Positions 19,435 to 27,975 of a DNA stretch of 64,000 nt are shown piece after piece. Both the position numbers and the translations under genes were made by a program. Each line of letters starts with the position of its first letter. Within the stretch, counting starts at the first letter, position 1. Under the pieces are notes generated by a model. That model saw only the letters and a list, made by a program, of their open reading frames with translations. It was not told the origin of the DNA and did not search any database. The DNA is taken from the NCBI RefSeq assembly GCF_023016805.1, contig NZ_JALKCH010000002.1:186001-250000 (forward strand), given 5' to 3'. Origin of the DNA: Ancylobacter crimeensis (GTDB lineage Bacteria > Pseudomonadota > Alphaproteobacteria > Rhizobiales > Xanthobacteraceae).

Positions 19435-20420
19435 ACCCGACGAACGGCAGGACTCTCGCCGATTTTCAGCCGGTCGATTCCGGCACCACGCCCCGCTATG
19501 CGGCGATCCCCACCTTCATGCGACTGCCGATGGCCAGCCCGGAGGAAGTCGATATCGCACTTGTCGGGGTGCCGTTCGACGGCGGCACCACCAACCGCGC
19601 CGGCACTCGCCACGGACCCCGCGAGATCCGCAACCAGTCGAGCCTCACGCGCCGGGTGCACCATGTCTCCGGCATTTCGCCCTATGATCTCGTCAAGGTT
19701 GGCGATTGCGGCGATGCGCCGGTCAATCCCATTGACCTGATGGGTTGCCTCGATGCCATTACCGATTTTTACACCGGCATCCGCAAAGCGGGCGCAACCC
19801 CGCTCACCGCGGGCGGCGACCACCTGATCTCGCTGCCGATCCTACGCGGGCTCGTGAAGGACAATCCGGTGCTCGGCGGGCCGGTGGGGATGATCCACTT
19901 GGATGCCCATTCCGATACCTATGACACCTTCTTCGGCGATCATCGCTACACTCATGGTACGCCGTTTCGCCGCGCCATCGAGGAAGGGCTGCTGGACCCC
20001 AAACGGGTGATCCAGATCGGCCTGCGGGGAGCGATTTCGGACGCCGCGAATTACGATTATGCGCGGTCGGTCGGCATTCGCATCGTGTTCATCGAGGAAT
20101 TGGTGGCGCGCGGCATCGAGGATGTGATGGCCGAGGCGCGCGAACGGGTCGGGGACCGGCCGACCTATGTGTCCTTCGACATCGACATCATCGACCCCTC
20201 GCAGGCGCCGGGCACCGGCACGCCGGAGATCGGCGGCGTCACCACGCGCGAGGCGCAGCAGATGGTGCGGCTGCTGCAGGGCGTGAACATGATCGGGGCG
20301 GATGTGGTCGAGGTGTCGCCGCCCTTCGATCCGTCGGGCCTCACCGCCCTGACGGGGGCGACGATCATGTTCGAGCTGCTCTGCGTGCTGGCGGATTCCC
20401 TCGCCAGCCGCCGTGGCTGA
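19431..20420 (+). CDS. Ureohydrolase family protein (agmatinase/guanidinobutyrase-like)
   Basis: 329-residue arginase-fold enzyme. The metal ligands are all visible: His131 (GGDHLISL), Asp158, His160 and Asp162 (LDAHSD), and Asp250 and Asp252 (SFDIDIIDPSQAPGTGTPE). Such enzymes hydrolyse the guanidino group of a substrate to urea plus an amine. It most resembles guanidinobutyrase/guanidinopropionase types (EIRNQS, VEVSPPFDPSG). The start is GTG at 19431, overlapping the creatininase-like stop; an upstream ATG lies deep in that gene. Context suggests release of urea from a ring-opened guanidino compound. Exact substrate is unknown. Confidence 0.88.
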   Translation: MNPTNGRTLADFQPVDSGTTPRYAAIPTFMRLPMASPEEVDIALVGVPFDGGTTNRAGTRHGPREIRNQSSLTRRVHHVSGISPYDLVKVGDCGDAPVNPIDLMGCLDAITDFYTGIRKAGATPLTAGGDHLISLPILRGLVKDNPVLGGPVGMIHLDAHSDTYDTFFGDHRYTHGTPFRRAIEEGLLDPKRVIQIGLRGAISDAANYDYARSVGIRIVFIEELVARGIEDVMAEARERVGDRPTYVSFDIDIIDPSQAPGTGTPEIGGVTTREAQQMVRLLQGVNMIGADVVEVSPPFDPSGLTALTGATIMFELLCVLADSLASRRG

Positions 20421-20426
20421 AGCCGG

Positions 20427-20448
20427 GCGGCCGGGTTCGCCCGGTCGC
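20427..20448. terminator. GC-rich stem-loop between convergent genes
   Basis: GCGGCCGGG pairs with CCCGGTCGC (one G-T pair) around a TTCG tetraloop, 6 bp after the ureohydrolase stop and before the PEPCK-like stop. No U-tract follows, so termination is uncertain. Confidence 0.35.
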
Positions 20449-20456
20449 GCGATGTC

Positions 20457-22073
20457 CTATTCCGCGGCGATGGCGAGGCGCGGGCAGGCGTCGCGGACTT
20501 CCTCGTCCACCGCCTCCTCGAAGCGCTCGAAATTCTCGACGAAACGCCCGGCGAGGCGGCGCGCGGCGGCCTCATAGGACTTGATGTCCGGCCAGTTGCG
20601 CGCGGGGTTGAGCATCTGCGGCTCGAAACCGGGGAAGGAGGTCGGCACGGAGAAGCCGAAATAGGGGTCGGTCCGGCTGTCGGCCTCGCCGAGAGCGCCG
20701 GAGATCGCTGCCTCCACCAAACGCCGCGTAAGGGCAAGCGGAACCCGTCGCCCGGTGCCGGCCGGGCCTCCGACGAAGCCGGTGTTTACCAGCCAGCACG
20801 TTACCTCGTTGCGCTCGATCAGCGCCCGGAGCTGGTTGGCGTAGACGGAGGGATGGCGGGTCAGGAATGGTGCGCCATAACAGGGGGAGAAGGTCGTCTC
20901 GGGCTGCGCGCCCTGCGGGCCGTCCTTCTCGGCTCCCGGCCAGCGAGCGCTGTAGCCCGAAAGGAAATGATACATCGCGATCACCGGATTCAGCCGGGCG
21001 ATCGGCGGCAGCACGCCCTCGGTGTCGCAGGCAAGCATCAGGAGCGTGCGCGGGGCGGCGGCGCGCCCGCTCAGGCTCGCATGCGGCATGGCCTCCAGCG
21101 GGAAGGTGGCACGGGCGTTCGACATGTGTGCGCCGGCATAGTTCGGCTCGCGGGTTTCGCCGTTCAGCGCGACATTCTCCAGCACGGTGCCGAAGCGGTT
21201 CGCTGCCGTGAAGAGTTCCGGCGTTGCCGCTGCGCTCAGCCGGGCTGCGCTGACATGGCAACCGCCCTCGATGTTGAACAGGCCGGAAGGTCCCCAGCCA
21301 TGCTCGTCGTCACCGATAAGCGTGCGGGCGTCGTCGACGGCGAGCGTGGTCTTGCCGGTGCCGGCCAAGCCCAGATACAGCGCCGCGTCGCCATTCTCGC
21401 CGACCGTGACAGCGCCATGGAGCGGCAGCACGCCGCGAGCGGGCAGGACATGCGTGAGATAGCCGAACACCGCTTTCTTCAGCTCGGCGGCATTGAGAGT
21501 ACCGCACGCCAGAACCTCGCCACGGGCTAGGTCGAGCGCGATCACCGCCTGTGAGCGCACGCCGTGTCGTTCCGGGTCAGCCTTGAATCCGGGTATGCTC
21601 AGGACGGTCAGCGCAGGGATGAAGTCGGCCAGCTCCTCGCGCTCCGGGCGGCGCAGCATGGTGCGCAGGAACAGGCCTTGCCATGCACATTCGCAATAGG
21701 CCCGGACATTGACCCGATAGGCTGGCTCGGCACCGGCGAACAGATCCTGCGCGAAGAGCGAGCGGCCGGCGGCATAAACAAGGAGATCGGCGCGCAGTGT
21801 GTCATAGGCCTCGCGACCGATGGGCTGGTTCGCGCCCCACCACACCTCAGCCTCGCTGACGTCCTCGCGCACGATATAGCGGTCTTGCAGGGAGGTGGCG
21901 GTTGGTCCGGTCTCGACCGTAAGAGTGCCGGCAGCCGAGAGCCGGGTTTCACCACGGGCAATGGAACGCTCGTAGAGCGCAGCCTCGGTGAGGTTCCAGA
22001 ACACGATTCCCGAACCGTCGAGGCCAAAAGCGGCGGCGCCCGATTCGGCATTGCGTGTGCCGGTTTCCTGCAT
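20457..22073 (-). CDS. ATP-type phosphoenolpyruvate carboxykinase-like protein, divergent
   Basis: 538 residues, the usual length of ATP-dependent PEPCK. Kept: the P-loop GLAGTGKT (235-242), IGDDEHGW (253-260), Lys199-Lys200, His219, Arg321 and NTGFVGGPAGTGRR. Altered: the oxaloacetate-binding GRSxKDK is ATSLQDR (about 59-65), so its Arg is gone; the conserved Tyr of YAGEMKK is Asn194; GLSGTGKT is GLAGTGKT; GGCYAK is GGCHVS. Canonical PEPCK converts oxaloacetate plus ATP to PEP plus CO2. With these changes the protein may be a weak or repurposed paralogue. AAGGAG precedes the ATG. It is divergent from the Crp/Fnr gene. It is too intact to call a pseudogene. Confidence 0.8.
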   Translation of the reverse strand: MQETGTRNAESGAAAFGLDGSGIVFWNLTEAALYERSIARGETRLSAAGTLTVETGPTATSLQDRYIVREDVSEAEVWWGANQPIGREAYDTLRADLLVYAAGRSLFAQDLFAGAEPAYRVNVRAYCECAWQGLFLRTMLRRPEREELADFIPALTVLSIPGFKADPERHGVRSQAVIALDLARGEVLACGTLNAAELKKAVFGYLTHVLPARGVLPLHGAVTVGENGDAALYLGLAGTGKTTLAVDDARTLIGDDEHGWGPSGLFNIEGGCHVSAARLSAAATPELFTAANRFGTVLENVALNGETREPNYAGAHMSNARATFPLEAMPHASLSGRAAAPRTLLMLACDTEGVLPPIARLNPVIAMYHFLSGYSARWPGAEKDGPQGAQPETTFSPCYGAPFLTRHPSVYANQLRALIERNEVTCWLVNTGFVGGPAGTGRRVPLALTRRLVEAAISGALGEADSRTDPYFGFSVPTSFPGFEPQMLNPARNWPDIKSYEAAARRLAGRFVENFERFEEAVDEEVRDACPRLAIAAE

Positions 22074-22475
22074 GGCTCTTCTCCTTGGCGACCGGTCGGC
22101 CGCAGCGGGCCGCCGTTTCCTTCCATGAGTTCCCGCCAGGCGGGCACGTGATGGGTCTAGCGGATGTCTTCCTCATCACTTGTGCTGATAATGTGGCGAG
22201 ACCCGCGGCCGCAGGACGCTGCCGCGCAGGTCCAACCCCATGACCTTACGCAGCGAGGCCCTTTGCCGGTGGCTCCGGGCTTCCCTTGCGCTGTTTCAGC
22301 CCCCGCAACGTTTTGCGAAGCACGATCCGTCCATTGTAGGTGGCGTTTCGGAGGTGGCGGTCAATTTTTGTGAACCATGTCCCGCAAATCGTCCTGCAAT
22401 TCGGCGTGTGCGGGCCCCGTGCGTGATGGCGGGTGGCGTGCTACGCAGGGAGCGGATGCATCAGGGCGGAGCGAG
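22074..22475. other. 402-bp intergenic region between PEPCK-like and Crp/Fnr genes
   Basis: This holds the divergent promoters of the two flanking genes. No convincing Fnr box (TTGAT-N4-ATCAA), terminator or RNA gene is visible. An open frame extending the Crp/Fnr gene upstream to 22377 exists but lacks a ribosome site. Confidence 0.4.
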
Positions 22476-23207
22476 ATGCGGGTTCGCTGTTTCGAATGTC
22501 CGCTGAGGCGGCGGCGGGCCTTCAAGCCGAAAACCGAGACAGAAGTCGGCTTTCTCGACGCCTTGAAGCGCGACCATCTTTCCGTGCCGCCGGGCACCGA
22601 GCTCATCCAGCAGGGGCAGGAGGACGCCGACCTCTACACCCTGTTCTCCGGCTGGGCCTTCCGCTTCAAGACATTGCCGGACGGACGCCGCCAGATCCTC
22701 CACTTCCTCCTGCCCGGCGACTTCATCGGCCTGCAGGGCGCGATGTTCGATGCCTCGCTGCACGGGGTCGAGACGCTGACCGATGCTGAGTTCTGTGTCT
22801 TCCCGCGCCGCCGGGTGTGGTCGCTTTTCGAACAGGTGCCGCAGCTCGCCTTCGAGGTGTCCTGGCTCGGCGCCCATGAGGAAAGCATGGTCGACGAGAA
22901 CCTGGTCTCGGTCGGCTTGCGCAATGCCGGGGAGCGGGTCGCGGCCCTTATCCTGATGCTGCACAGGCGCTGCCGGACGCTGGACCTCGTGGCGCCCGAC
23001 AATTCGATCCCCTTTCCGTTGAATCAGGGCCACATCGCCGACGCGCTGGGCCTGTCGCTGGTTCACACGAACAAGACCATCGCACGGCTGAGGCGTCTGG
23101 GCCTGTTTGCGCAGAGCAATGGCCGCCTCACTCTGCTGAACCCGAAGGTGATGGAACGGCTCGCCCAGTACTATGAGGACGAGCCGGCCCCGCGGCCTAT
23201 CATCTGA
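22476..23207 (+). CDS. Crp/Fnr family transcriptional regulator
   Basis: 243-residue regulator with an N-terminal cyclic-nucleotide-binding-like barrel (GTELIQQGQEDADLYTLFSGWAFRFKTLPDGRRQILHFLLPGDFIGLQGAM) and a C-terminal winged helix (about residues 175-235, QGHIADALGLSLVHTNKTIARLRRLGLF). Only two cysteines (Cys5, Cys8 in CFECPLR) are at the N terminus, so the four-cysteine iron-sulfur sensing of true FNR is unlikely. The start at 22476 is preceded by GGAG. It is divergent from the PEPCK-like gene and convergent (9 bp) with the HugZ-like gene. The target genes are unknown. Confidence 0.88.
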   Translation: MRVRCFECPLRRRRAFKPKTETEVGFLDALKRDHLSVPPGTELIQQGQEDADLYTLFSGWAFRFKTLPDGRRQILHFLLPGDFIGLQGAMFDASLHGVETLTDAEFCVFPRRRVWSLFEQVPQLAFEVSWLGAHEESMVDENLVSVGLRNAGERVAALILMLHRRCRTLDLVAPDNSIPFPLNQGHIADALGLSLVHTNKTIARLRRLGLFAQSNGRLTLLNPKVMERLAQYYEDEPAPRPII

Positions 23208-23216
23208 CCGGTGCCT

Positions 23217-23987
23217 TCAGCCCACCGCCGGGCCGGAGCGGGTCTGCCGGGCGAGTTCGACCATGATCTTGTGCAGGTCTTCGCGGCTCTCGATGCGGCG
23301 TGGGAAATCGAGCCGGCGTACCTTGCCGTCTGCCATCAGGCAACATCCCTCCGGGTCGACGTCGATCAGCCGCCAGTCGCCTGCGGGGGCGCCGAGCAAC
23401 ACGGTCGCGTAGCGTATCACGGCATCGCCATGGTCCTCGTTCATGTGCTCCACCGCGCTGCTCTCCGCTGCCAGTGCGCCCTCCGCACCGGGAAGCCGGG
23501 TCAGCAGCTCGTCCGCCGCCAGATCGACGATGCGCCCGAAGCCGGCAACCAGATGTGCGCCCGACGGCTCGATCCGCCAAAAGCCGAAATCGCTGAAGCC
23601 GGCGAACATCGCCGCGTCCGGATGGCGGCGCAGGAAACGGGCATGGGCCGCCTCGTCGGTGGAAGGCGAGGCCTGGCCGGTGAGTGAGAGCCTCGCCTGC
23701 GTGAGCGCTTCGCCCGGCAGGTCACCCGAGACACCACGTTCGTCCAGCAGCAGGGAAACGCGCGAATCAGCAAGGAGATTGCGCGTGTGGCGGGCAAGGC
23801 CGGAAATCAGCAGCATCGGCGCACCATCGGCAAAGCCCGCGACCTGCACCAGCGAGACATATGGCGCGCCATCGGGGTCGAGCGTGCCGAGCGCGCCGGT
23901 GGTGGCCTCTCTCATCAGGCGGCGGGCGGTGCGCGCAGGTTCGAAGGCCTCCGCGGAGGCGACGGCGGGGCTGGTCTGCGTGCTCAT
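23217..23987 (-). CDS. HugZ-like pyridoxamine 5'-phosphate oxidase-fold protein with DUF2470 domain
   Basis: 256 residues. The N-terminal split-barrel (ARTARRLMREATTGALGTLDPDGAPYVSLVQV) resembles pyridoxamine-phosphate-oxidase-like proteins. The C-terminal part with AVEHMNEDHGDAVIRYATVL is the DUF2470/HugZ-type domain that contributes to heme binding in heme-utilisation proteins. The start at 23987 has GAGGA about 7 nt upstream. A role in heme or flavin binding is family-based; no heme uptake gene is adjacent, so function is not established. Confidence 0.82.
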   Translation of the reverse strand: MSTQTSPAVASAEAFEPARTARRLMREATTGALGTLDPDGAPYVSLVQVAGFADGAPMLLISGLARHTRNLLADSRVSLLLDERGVSGDLPGEALTQARLSLTGQASPSTDEAAHARFLRRHPDAAMFAGFSDFGFWRIEPSGAHLVAGFGRIVDLAADELLTRLPGAEGALAAESSAVEHMNEDHGDAVIRYATVLLGAPAGDWRLIDVDPEGCCLMADGKVRRLDFPRRIESREDLHKIMVELARQTRSGPAVG

Positions 23988-24348
23988 GAATGTCCTCGTG
24001 CGGTCGATACAAGCCTTTGGCTGCAAGCAGCCGCTGCGTCATGTGCGCCAGCGTGCGTCGTTCGTCCAGTGCAGGCGCGCAGCGGCCGGACGATCGGCTC
24101 CATATGCCGCGCGCGCAACGGTGCGGTCGTCGAAAGACGCCGTCCGGAAACCGGATCGGGAGCGGACTGAGCCCGTCTGTGCTTCATCCGTCAACATCCT
24201 CTTGTCCGGCCAGCATGGCCACGGCTTGGCCACGTGTTGGAAAACGCGCTATTTTCCGTGCGTCGTCTGTTGCCTGTCACATTCTGGCCACGCCGGCACG
24301 GTTCACCGCGAGCCATGAATTTCGCGGCCGAACAGGAAAGCTCGCTCC
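23988..24348. other. 361-bp divergent promoter region upstream of chvI with three TGGCCACG repeats
   Basis: The region contains three same-orientation copies of TGGCCACG at 24216-24223, 24227-24234 and 24285-24292, the first two spaced 11 bp (one helical turn) apart. They could be a regulator site ahead of the two-component genes. No gene or terminator is recognised here. Confidence 0.4.
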
Positions 24349-25047
24349 ATGCCGACCATCGCCCTCGTCGATGACGACCGCAACATTCTCACTTCCGTTT
24401 CGATTGCTCTCGAATCGGAGGGGTACCGGATCCAGACCTATACCGACGGCGCCACGGCGCTGGACGGCTTCCGGACCAATCCGCCAGACCTCGCCATCTT
24501 CGACATCAAGATGCCGCGCATGGACGGCATGGAACTGCTGCGCCGCCTTCGCCAGAAGAGCGATATGCCGGTGATCTTCCTCACATCCAAAGACGACGAG
24601 ATCGACGAGCTGTTCGGCCTCAAGATGGGTGCCGACGACTTCATCAAGAAGCCGTTCTCCCAGCGCCTGCTGGTGGAGCGGGTCAAGGCCGTGCTGCGCC
24701 GCTTCGCTCCGAAGGACGGCACCGCCCCGCGCGAGGTCGACAGCGCCAAGGTGCTGGAACGCGGCCTGCTGCGCATGGACCCGGAGCGCCACACCTGCAC
24801 CTGGAAGGGCGAGAACGTCACCCTTACCGTCACCGAGTTCCTGATCCTGCAGGCGCTCGCCACCCGCCCCGGCGTGGTGAAGAGCCGCAACGCGCTGATG
24901 GATGCGGCCTATGATGACCAGGTTTATGTCGACGACCGCACCATCGACAGCCACATCAAGCGGTTGCGAAAGAAGTTCAAGGTGGTGGACGACAATTTCG
25001 AAATGATCGAGACGCTTTACGGCGTCGGCTACCGCTTCAAGGAGTAG
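24349..25047 (+). CDS. chvI: ChvI response regulator (OmpR/PhoB type)
   Basis: 232-residue DNA-binding regulator. The receiver domain has Asp8-Asp9, the phosphoacceptor Asp52 ([11 protein letters not shown]), the Thr/Ser of FLTSKDDE and Lys102 (IKKPF). A winged-helix effector follows, ending [15 protein letters not shown]...[11 protein letters not shown]. The receiver sequence and gene order (kinase, hprK, EIIA, HPr, ahcY) identify ChvI, the Rhizobiales regulator of envelope, acid and host responses. In Agrobacterium this system also activates T6SS; whether that holds here is inference. Confidence 0.93.
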   Translation: MPTIALVDDDRNILTSVSIALESEGYRIQTYTDGATALDGFRTNPPDLAIFDIKMPRMDGMELLRRLRQKSDMPVIFLTSKDDEIDELFGLKMGADDFIKKPFSQRLLVERVKAVLRRFAPKDGTAPREVDSAKVLERGLLRMDPERHTCTWKGENVTLTVTEFLILQALATRPGVVKSRNALMDAAYDDQVYVDDRTIDSHIKRLRKKFKVVDDNFEMIETLYGVGYRFKE

Positions 25048-25054
25048 CGGCTTC

Positions 25055-26962
25055 TTGCTCGATCCGGCTTCCACGCGCACGCCCGGAGACGGGGATTCCG
25101 CGCCGGACGACCGCCCCGCGACGGTGCGCGACCCGTCGGCCCGGCGCGCCCGGCGCCGGCGCGCGGTGCGCCTCGGCCCGCTTGCCGACCTGCTCGCCTT
25201 CGTGCGGCGGGTGCGGCGCTTCGTGGTGTTCAAGAGCTTCTCCAGCCTCACCCGGCGCATCGTCTTCCTGAACCTCACCGGCATGCTGCTGTTAGTGTCG
25301 GGCATTCTCTATCTGTCCGAATTCCGTGCCGGCCTCATCGATGCCCGGGTCCAGAGCCTGCTGGTGCAGGGCGAGATCATCGCCGGTGCCATCGCCGCCT
25401 CGGCGCAGGTCGAGACCAATGCCATCACCATCGACCCTGAGCGGCTGCTGGAGCTGAAGGCCGGCGAGAGCTACGGCCCCGGCGAAGAAGGCTTCGCCCC
25501 GCTCGAATTTCCCATCAATCCCGAGCGCGTCGCCCCGGTGCTCAAGCGCCTCGTCGAGCCGACAGGCACCCGTGCCCGCATCTATGATCGCGACGGCGCG
25601 CTGCTTCTGGATTCGCGCTCGCTCTACTCACGGGGCGAGATCCTGCGCTTCGAATTGCCGGCACCCACCATCCGCAAGCCGAACTGGATGGAGCGCGGCT
25701 GGAATCATATGCAGATGTGGTTCCAGCGCGGCGACCTGCCTCTTTATCAGGAACTCGGCCCCAACAACGGCAAGGGCTACCCCGCGGTTGTGTCTGCGCT
25801 GCTCGGACAAAAGGCGAGCGCAGTGCAGGTGAACGACCGTGGGCAGGTCATCGTCTCGGTGGCGGTGCCGGTGCAGCGCTTCCGTGCCATTCTCGGAGCC
25901 TTGCTGCTCTCCACGCAGGGCGGCGAGATCGACGAGGCGGTGGCGGCGGAGCGCTTCGTGATCGTCCGCGTGTTCCTGGTCGCCATGGCGGTGATGGTGC
26001 TGCTGTCCTTCCTGCTGGCGGGCACGATCGCCGGGCCCGTGCGCAAGCTCGCCGACGCTGCCGAGCGGGTGCGCCGCCGCACCCGGCAGCGCGTCGAAAT
26101 CCCGGATTTCACCCAGCGTTCCGATGAGATCGGCCATCTCTCCGGCGCGCTGCGCGACATGACGGATGCCCTCTATTCGCGCATCGAGGCGATCGAGAGC
26201 TTTGCCGCCGACGTTTCGCACGAACTCAAGAACCCGCTTACGTCGCTGCGCTCTGCGGTGGAAACCCTGCCGCTGGCGAAGTCGGATGCCTCGCGGGGCC
26301 GACTGCTGGAGGTCATCCAGCACGATGTTAAGCGCCTCGACCGCCTCATCACCGACATTTCCGACGCCAGCCGGCTCGATGCCGAATTGCAGCGGCAGGA
26401 GGCCGAGCCGGTCGATCTCAAGCGTCTGCTCGGCACCGTCATCGGCGTGCACAATGACGTGGTCCGCAATGATGGGGTGACGGTCACGCTCGCCTATGAG
26501 AACGCGCCCGGCGTGAACGTACCCTTCGTCGTGCCGGGCCATGATTCGCGGCTCGGCCAGGTCATCAACAACCTCATCGACAATGCACGCTCGTTCTCGC
26601 CCCATGGCGGCACGGTGCGGGTGACCTGCCGGCGGCTGCGCGATCACGTGGACATCATTGTCGACGATGACGGCCCGGGCATCCCGCCGCATGCACTCGG
26701 ACGCATCTTCGAGCGCTTTTATACCGACCGCCCCGAGGAGCAGGGCTTCGGCCAGAATTCCGGGCTGGGGCTCTCCATCTCCCGGCAGATTGTGGAGGCC
26801 CATGGCGGACGCATCTGGGCGGAGAACAGGATCATCGAGCCGTCTTCGTCGAAGGAAACGCCAGCCGGCCGGGGCCGCCCCGCCGATGACGACAGCGAGA
26901 TCGTCCATGTCGCGGAGGACATTGCCGGCGCCCGCTTCATCGTCCGCCTGCCGGCGGTGTGA
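25055..26962 (+). CDS. chvG: ChvG sensor histidine kinase
   Basis: 635-residue membrane kinase. An arginine-rich cytoplasmic N tail leads to TM1 (about residues 70-90, VFLNLTGMLLLVSGILYL), a roughly 210-residue periplasmic sensor, TM2 (about 305-328), HAMP, the HisKA site DVSHELKNPLTSLRS (His389) and an ATPase domain with N-box INNLIDNARSFSP and VDDDGPGIP...GLGLSISRQIVEAHGG. The start is TTG at 25055, 7 bp after the chvI stop; no in-frame ATG suits better. Partner of ChvI. In relatives ExoR restrains the kinase in the periplasm; no exoR gene is visible here. Confidence 0.93.
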   Translation: MLDPASTRTPGDGDSAPDDRPATVRDPSARRARRRRAVRLGPLADLLAFVRRVRRFVVFKSFSSLTRRIVFLNLTGMLLLVSGILYLSEFRAGLIDARVQSLLVQGEIIAGAIAASAQVETNAITIDPERLLELKAGESYGPGEEGFAPLEFPINPERVAPVLKRLVEPTGTRARIYDRDGALLLDSRSLYSRGEILRFELPAPTIRKPNWMERGWNHMQMWFQRGDLPLYQELGPNNGKGYPAVVSALLGQKASAVQVNDRGQVIVSVAVPVQRFRAILGALLLSTQGGEIDEAVAAERFVIVRVFLVAMAVMVLLSFLLAGTIAGPVRKLADAAERVRRRTRQRVEIPDFTQRSDEIGHLSGALRDMTDALYSRIEAIESFAADVSHELKNPLTSLRSAVETLPLAKSDASRGRLLEVIQHDVKRLDRLITDISDASRLDAELQRQEAEPVDLKRLLGTVIGVHNDVVRNDGVTVTLAYENAPGVNVPFVVPGHDSRLGQVINNLIDNARSFSPHGGTVRVTCRRLRDHVDIIVDDDGPGIPPHALGRIFERFYTDRPEEQGFGQNSGLGLSISRQIVEAHGGRIWAENRIIEPSSSKETPAGRGRPADDDSEIVHVAEDIAGARFIVRLPAV

Positions 26963-27417
26963 ACGCCATGGCGGAAGTTCCGAGCATCCATGCGAGTTGC
27001 GTCGCGGTGGGCGAGGCCGGTGTCCTGATTCGCGGACCGTCCGGCGCGGGCAAGTCGCACCTCGCTTTCGCGCTCATTCTCGCCGGGCGGAGTGGCGTGC
27101 TGTTGCCGACCCTGCTGGTCGCCGACGATCGGGTGCTGCTTGACGTCGCGGGGGCGAGGGTCATGGCTCGCCCTGTTCCCTCCCTCGCGGGGCTGATCGA
27201 GGTGCGCGGTGCCGGGGTGCGGCGCATTGACCATCGCGATGCGGTGCGGCTGGAACTCGTGGTCGATCTGGCGGCCGAGGACGCCGAGCGGATGCCGCGT
27301 GCGGATCTCGCCGCGGACCTGTGTGGTCTTCGGCTGCCGCGCCTTGCGCTCGGGCCGGGGATGGACGCGTTTCCCGCGGTGGTTGCGCACCTCACGACCA
27401 TGCCGGGCCCGGTCTGA
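26959..27417 (+). CDS. hprK: HPr kinase/phosphorylase, short alphaproteobacterial form
   Basis: 152 residues, comprising only the C-terminal kinase domain; Firmicute HprK has an additional N-terminal domain. The P-loop GPSGAGKS is at residues 26-33, preceded by SIHASCVAV and followed by a DDRVLLDV segment and LAGLIEVRGAGVRR. It phosphorylates a serine on HPr and thereby tunes the regulatory PTS. The GTG start overlaps the chvG stop (GTGA); ATG at 26968 is an alternative. The chvG-hprK linkage is typical of Rhizobiales. Confidence 0.92.
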   Translation: MNAMAEVPSIHASCVAVGEAGVLIRGPSGAGKSHLAFALILAGRSGVLLPTLLVADDRVLLDVAGARVMARPVPSLAGLIEVRGAGVRRIDHRDAVRLELVVDLAAEDAERMPRADLAADLCGLRLPRLALGPGMDAFPAVVAHLTTMPGPV

Positions 27418-27563
27418 GACCGTCTTGCCCGACCGAAAGATGGGGCGAGATGAAAGATGCAGCAGGCCTTGCCAATCTGGTGCAGTGCAACGATGATATC
27501 GGCCCCTCGACCGAGGGATACGGCCAGACCGGACCCGACCCGCAGCGCGGTCGGCGGAGCAGA

Positions 27564-27965
27564 ATGATCGGACTTGTACTCGTAACCCATGGACATCTGG
27601 CCAGCGAGTTCCGCTCGGCGCTAGAGCACGTCATGGGCCCCCAGTCTCAGATCGAGACCATCACCATCGGCCCCGATGACGACATCGAGCAGCGTCGGCG
27701 CGACATCGTGGCGTCGGTCGAAGCGGTGAACACCGGGGCCGGCGTGGTCATCCTCACCGACATGTTCGGCGGTACGCCGTCGAACCTCGCCATCTCCGTG
27801 ATGAACGCCCCGGACATCGAGGTGGTCGCCGGCATCAACCTGCCGATGCTGGTGAAGCTCGCGACCGTCCGCGGGGAAATCCCGCTGGACGAGGCGGTGG
27901 CCCAGGCGCAGGACGCCGGCCGCAAATACATCAACATCGCCAGCCGCGTGCTCGCCGGAAAGTGA
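27564..27965 (+). CDS. PTS EIIA component, mannose/sorbose type (regulatory PTS)
   Basis: 133-residue EIIA(Man)-fold protein beginning MIGLVLVTHGHLASEF, with His9 as the expected phosphorylation site. GVVILTDMFGGTPSNLAISVM is the family core. No sugar permease component (EIIB/C) is present, so it is regulatory rather than for sugar uptake. The start at 27564 is chosen by homology and a GGCGGAG ribosome site; the frame opens further upstream without similarity. It is 146 bp downstream of hprK and 10 bp upstream of the HPr gene. Confidence 0.92.
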   Translation: MIGLVLVTHGHLASEFRSALEHVMGPQSQIETITIGPDDDIEQRRRDIVASVEAVNTGAGVVILTDMFGGTPSNLAISVMNAPDIEVVAGINLPMLVKLATVRGEIPLDEAVAQAQDAGRKYINIASRVLAGK

Positions 27966-27975
27966 CGGATCGCCG

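Noticed and set aside
22377-22475. Upstream extension of the Crp/Fnr gene
   Set aside because: No ribosome site and no family similarity before MRVRCFEC; the ATG at 22476 has a good GGAG.
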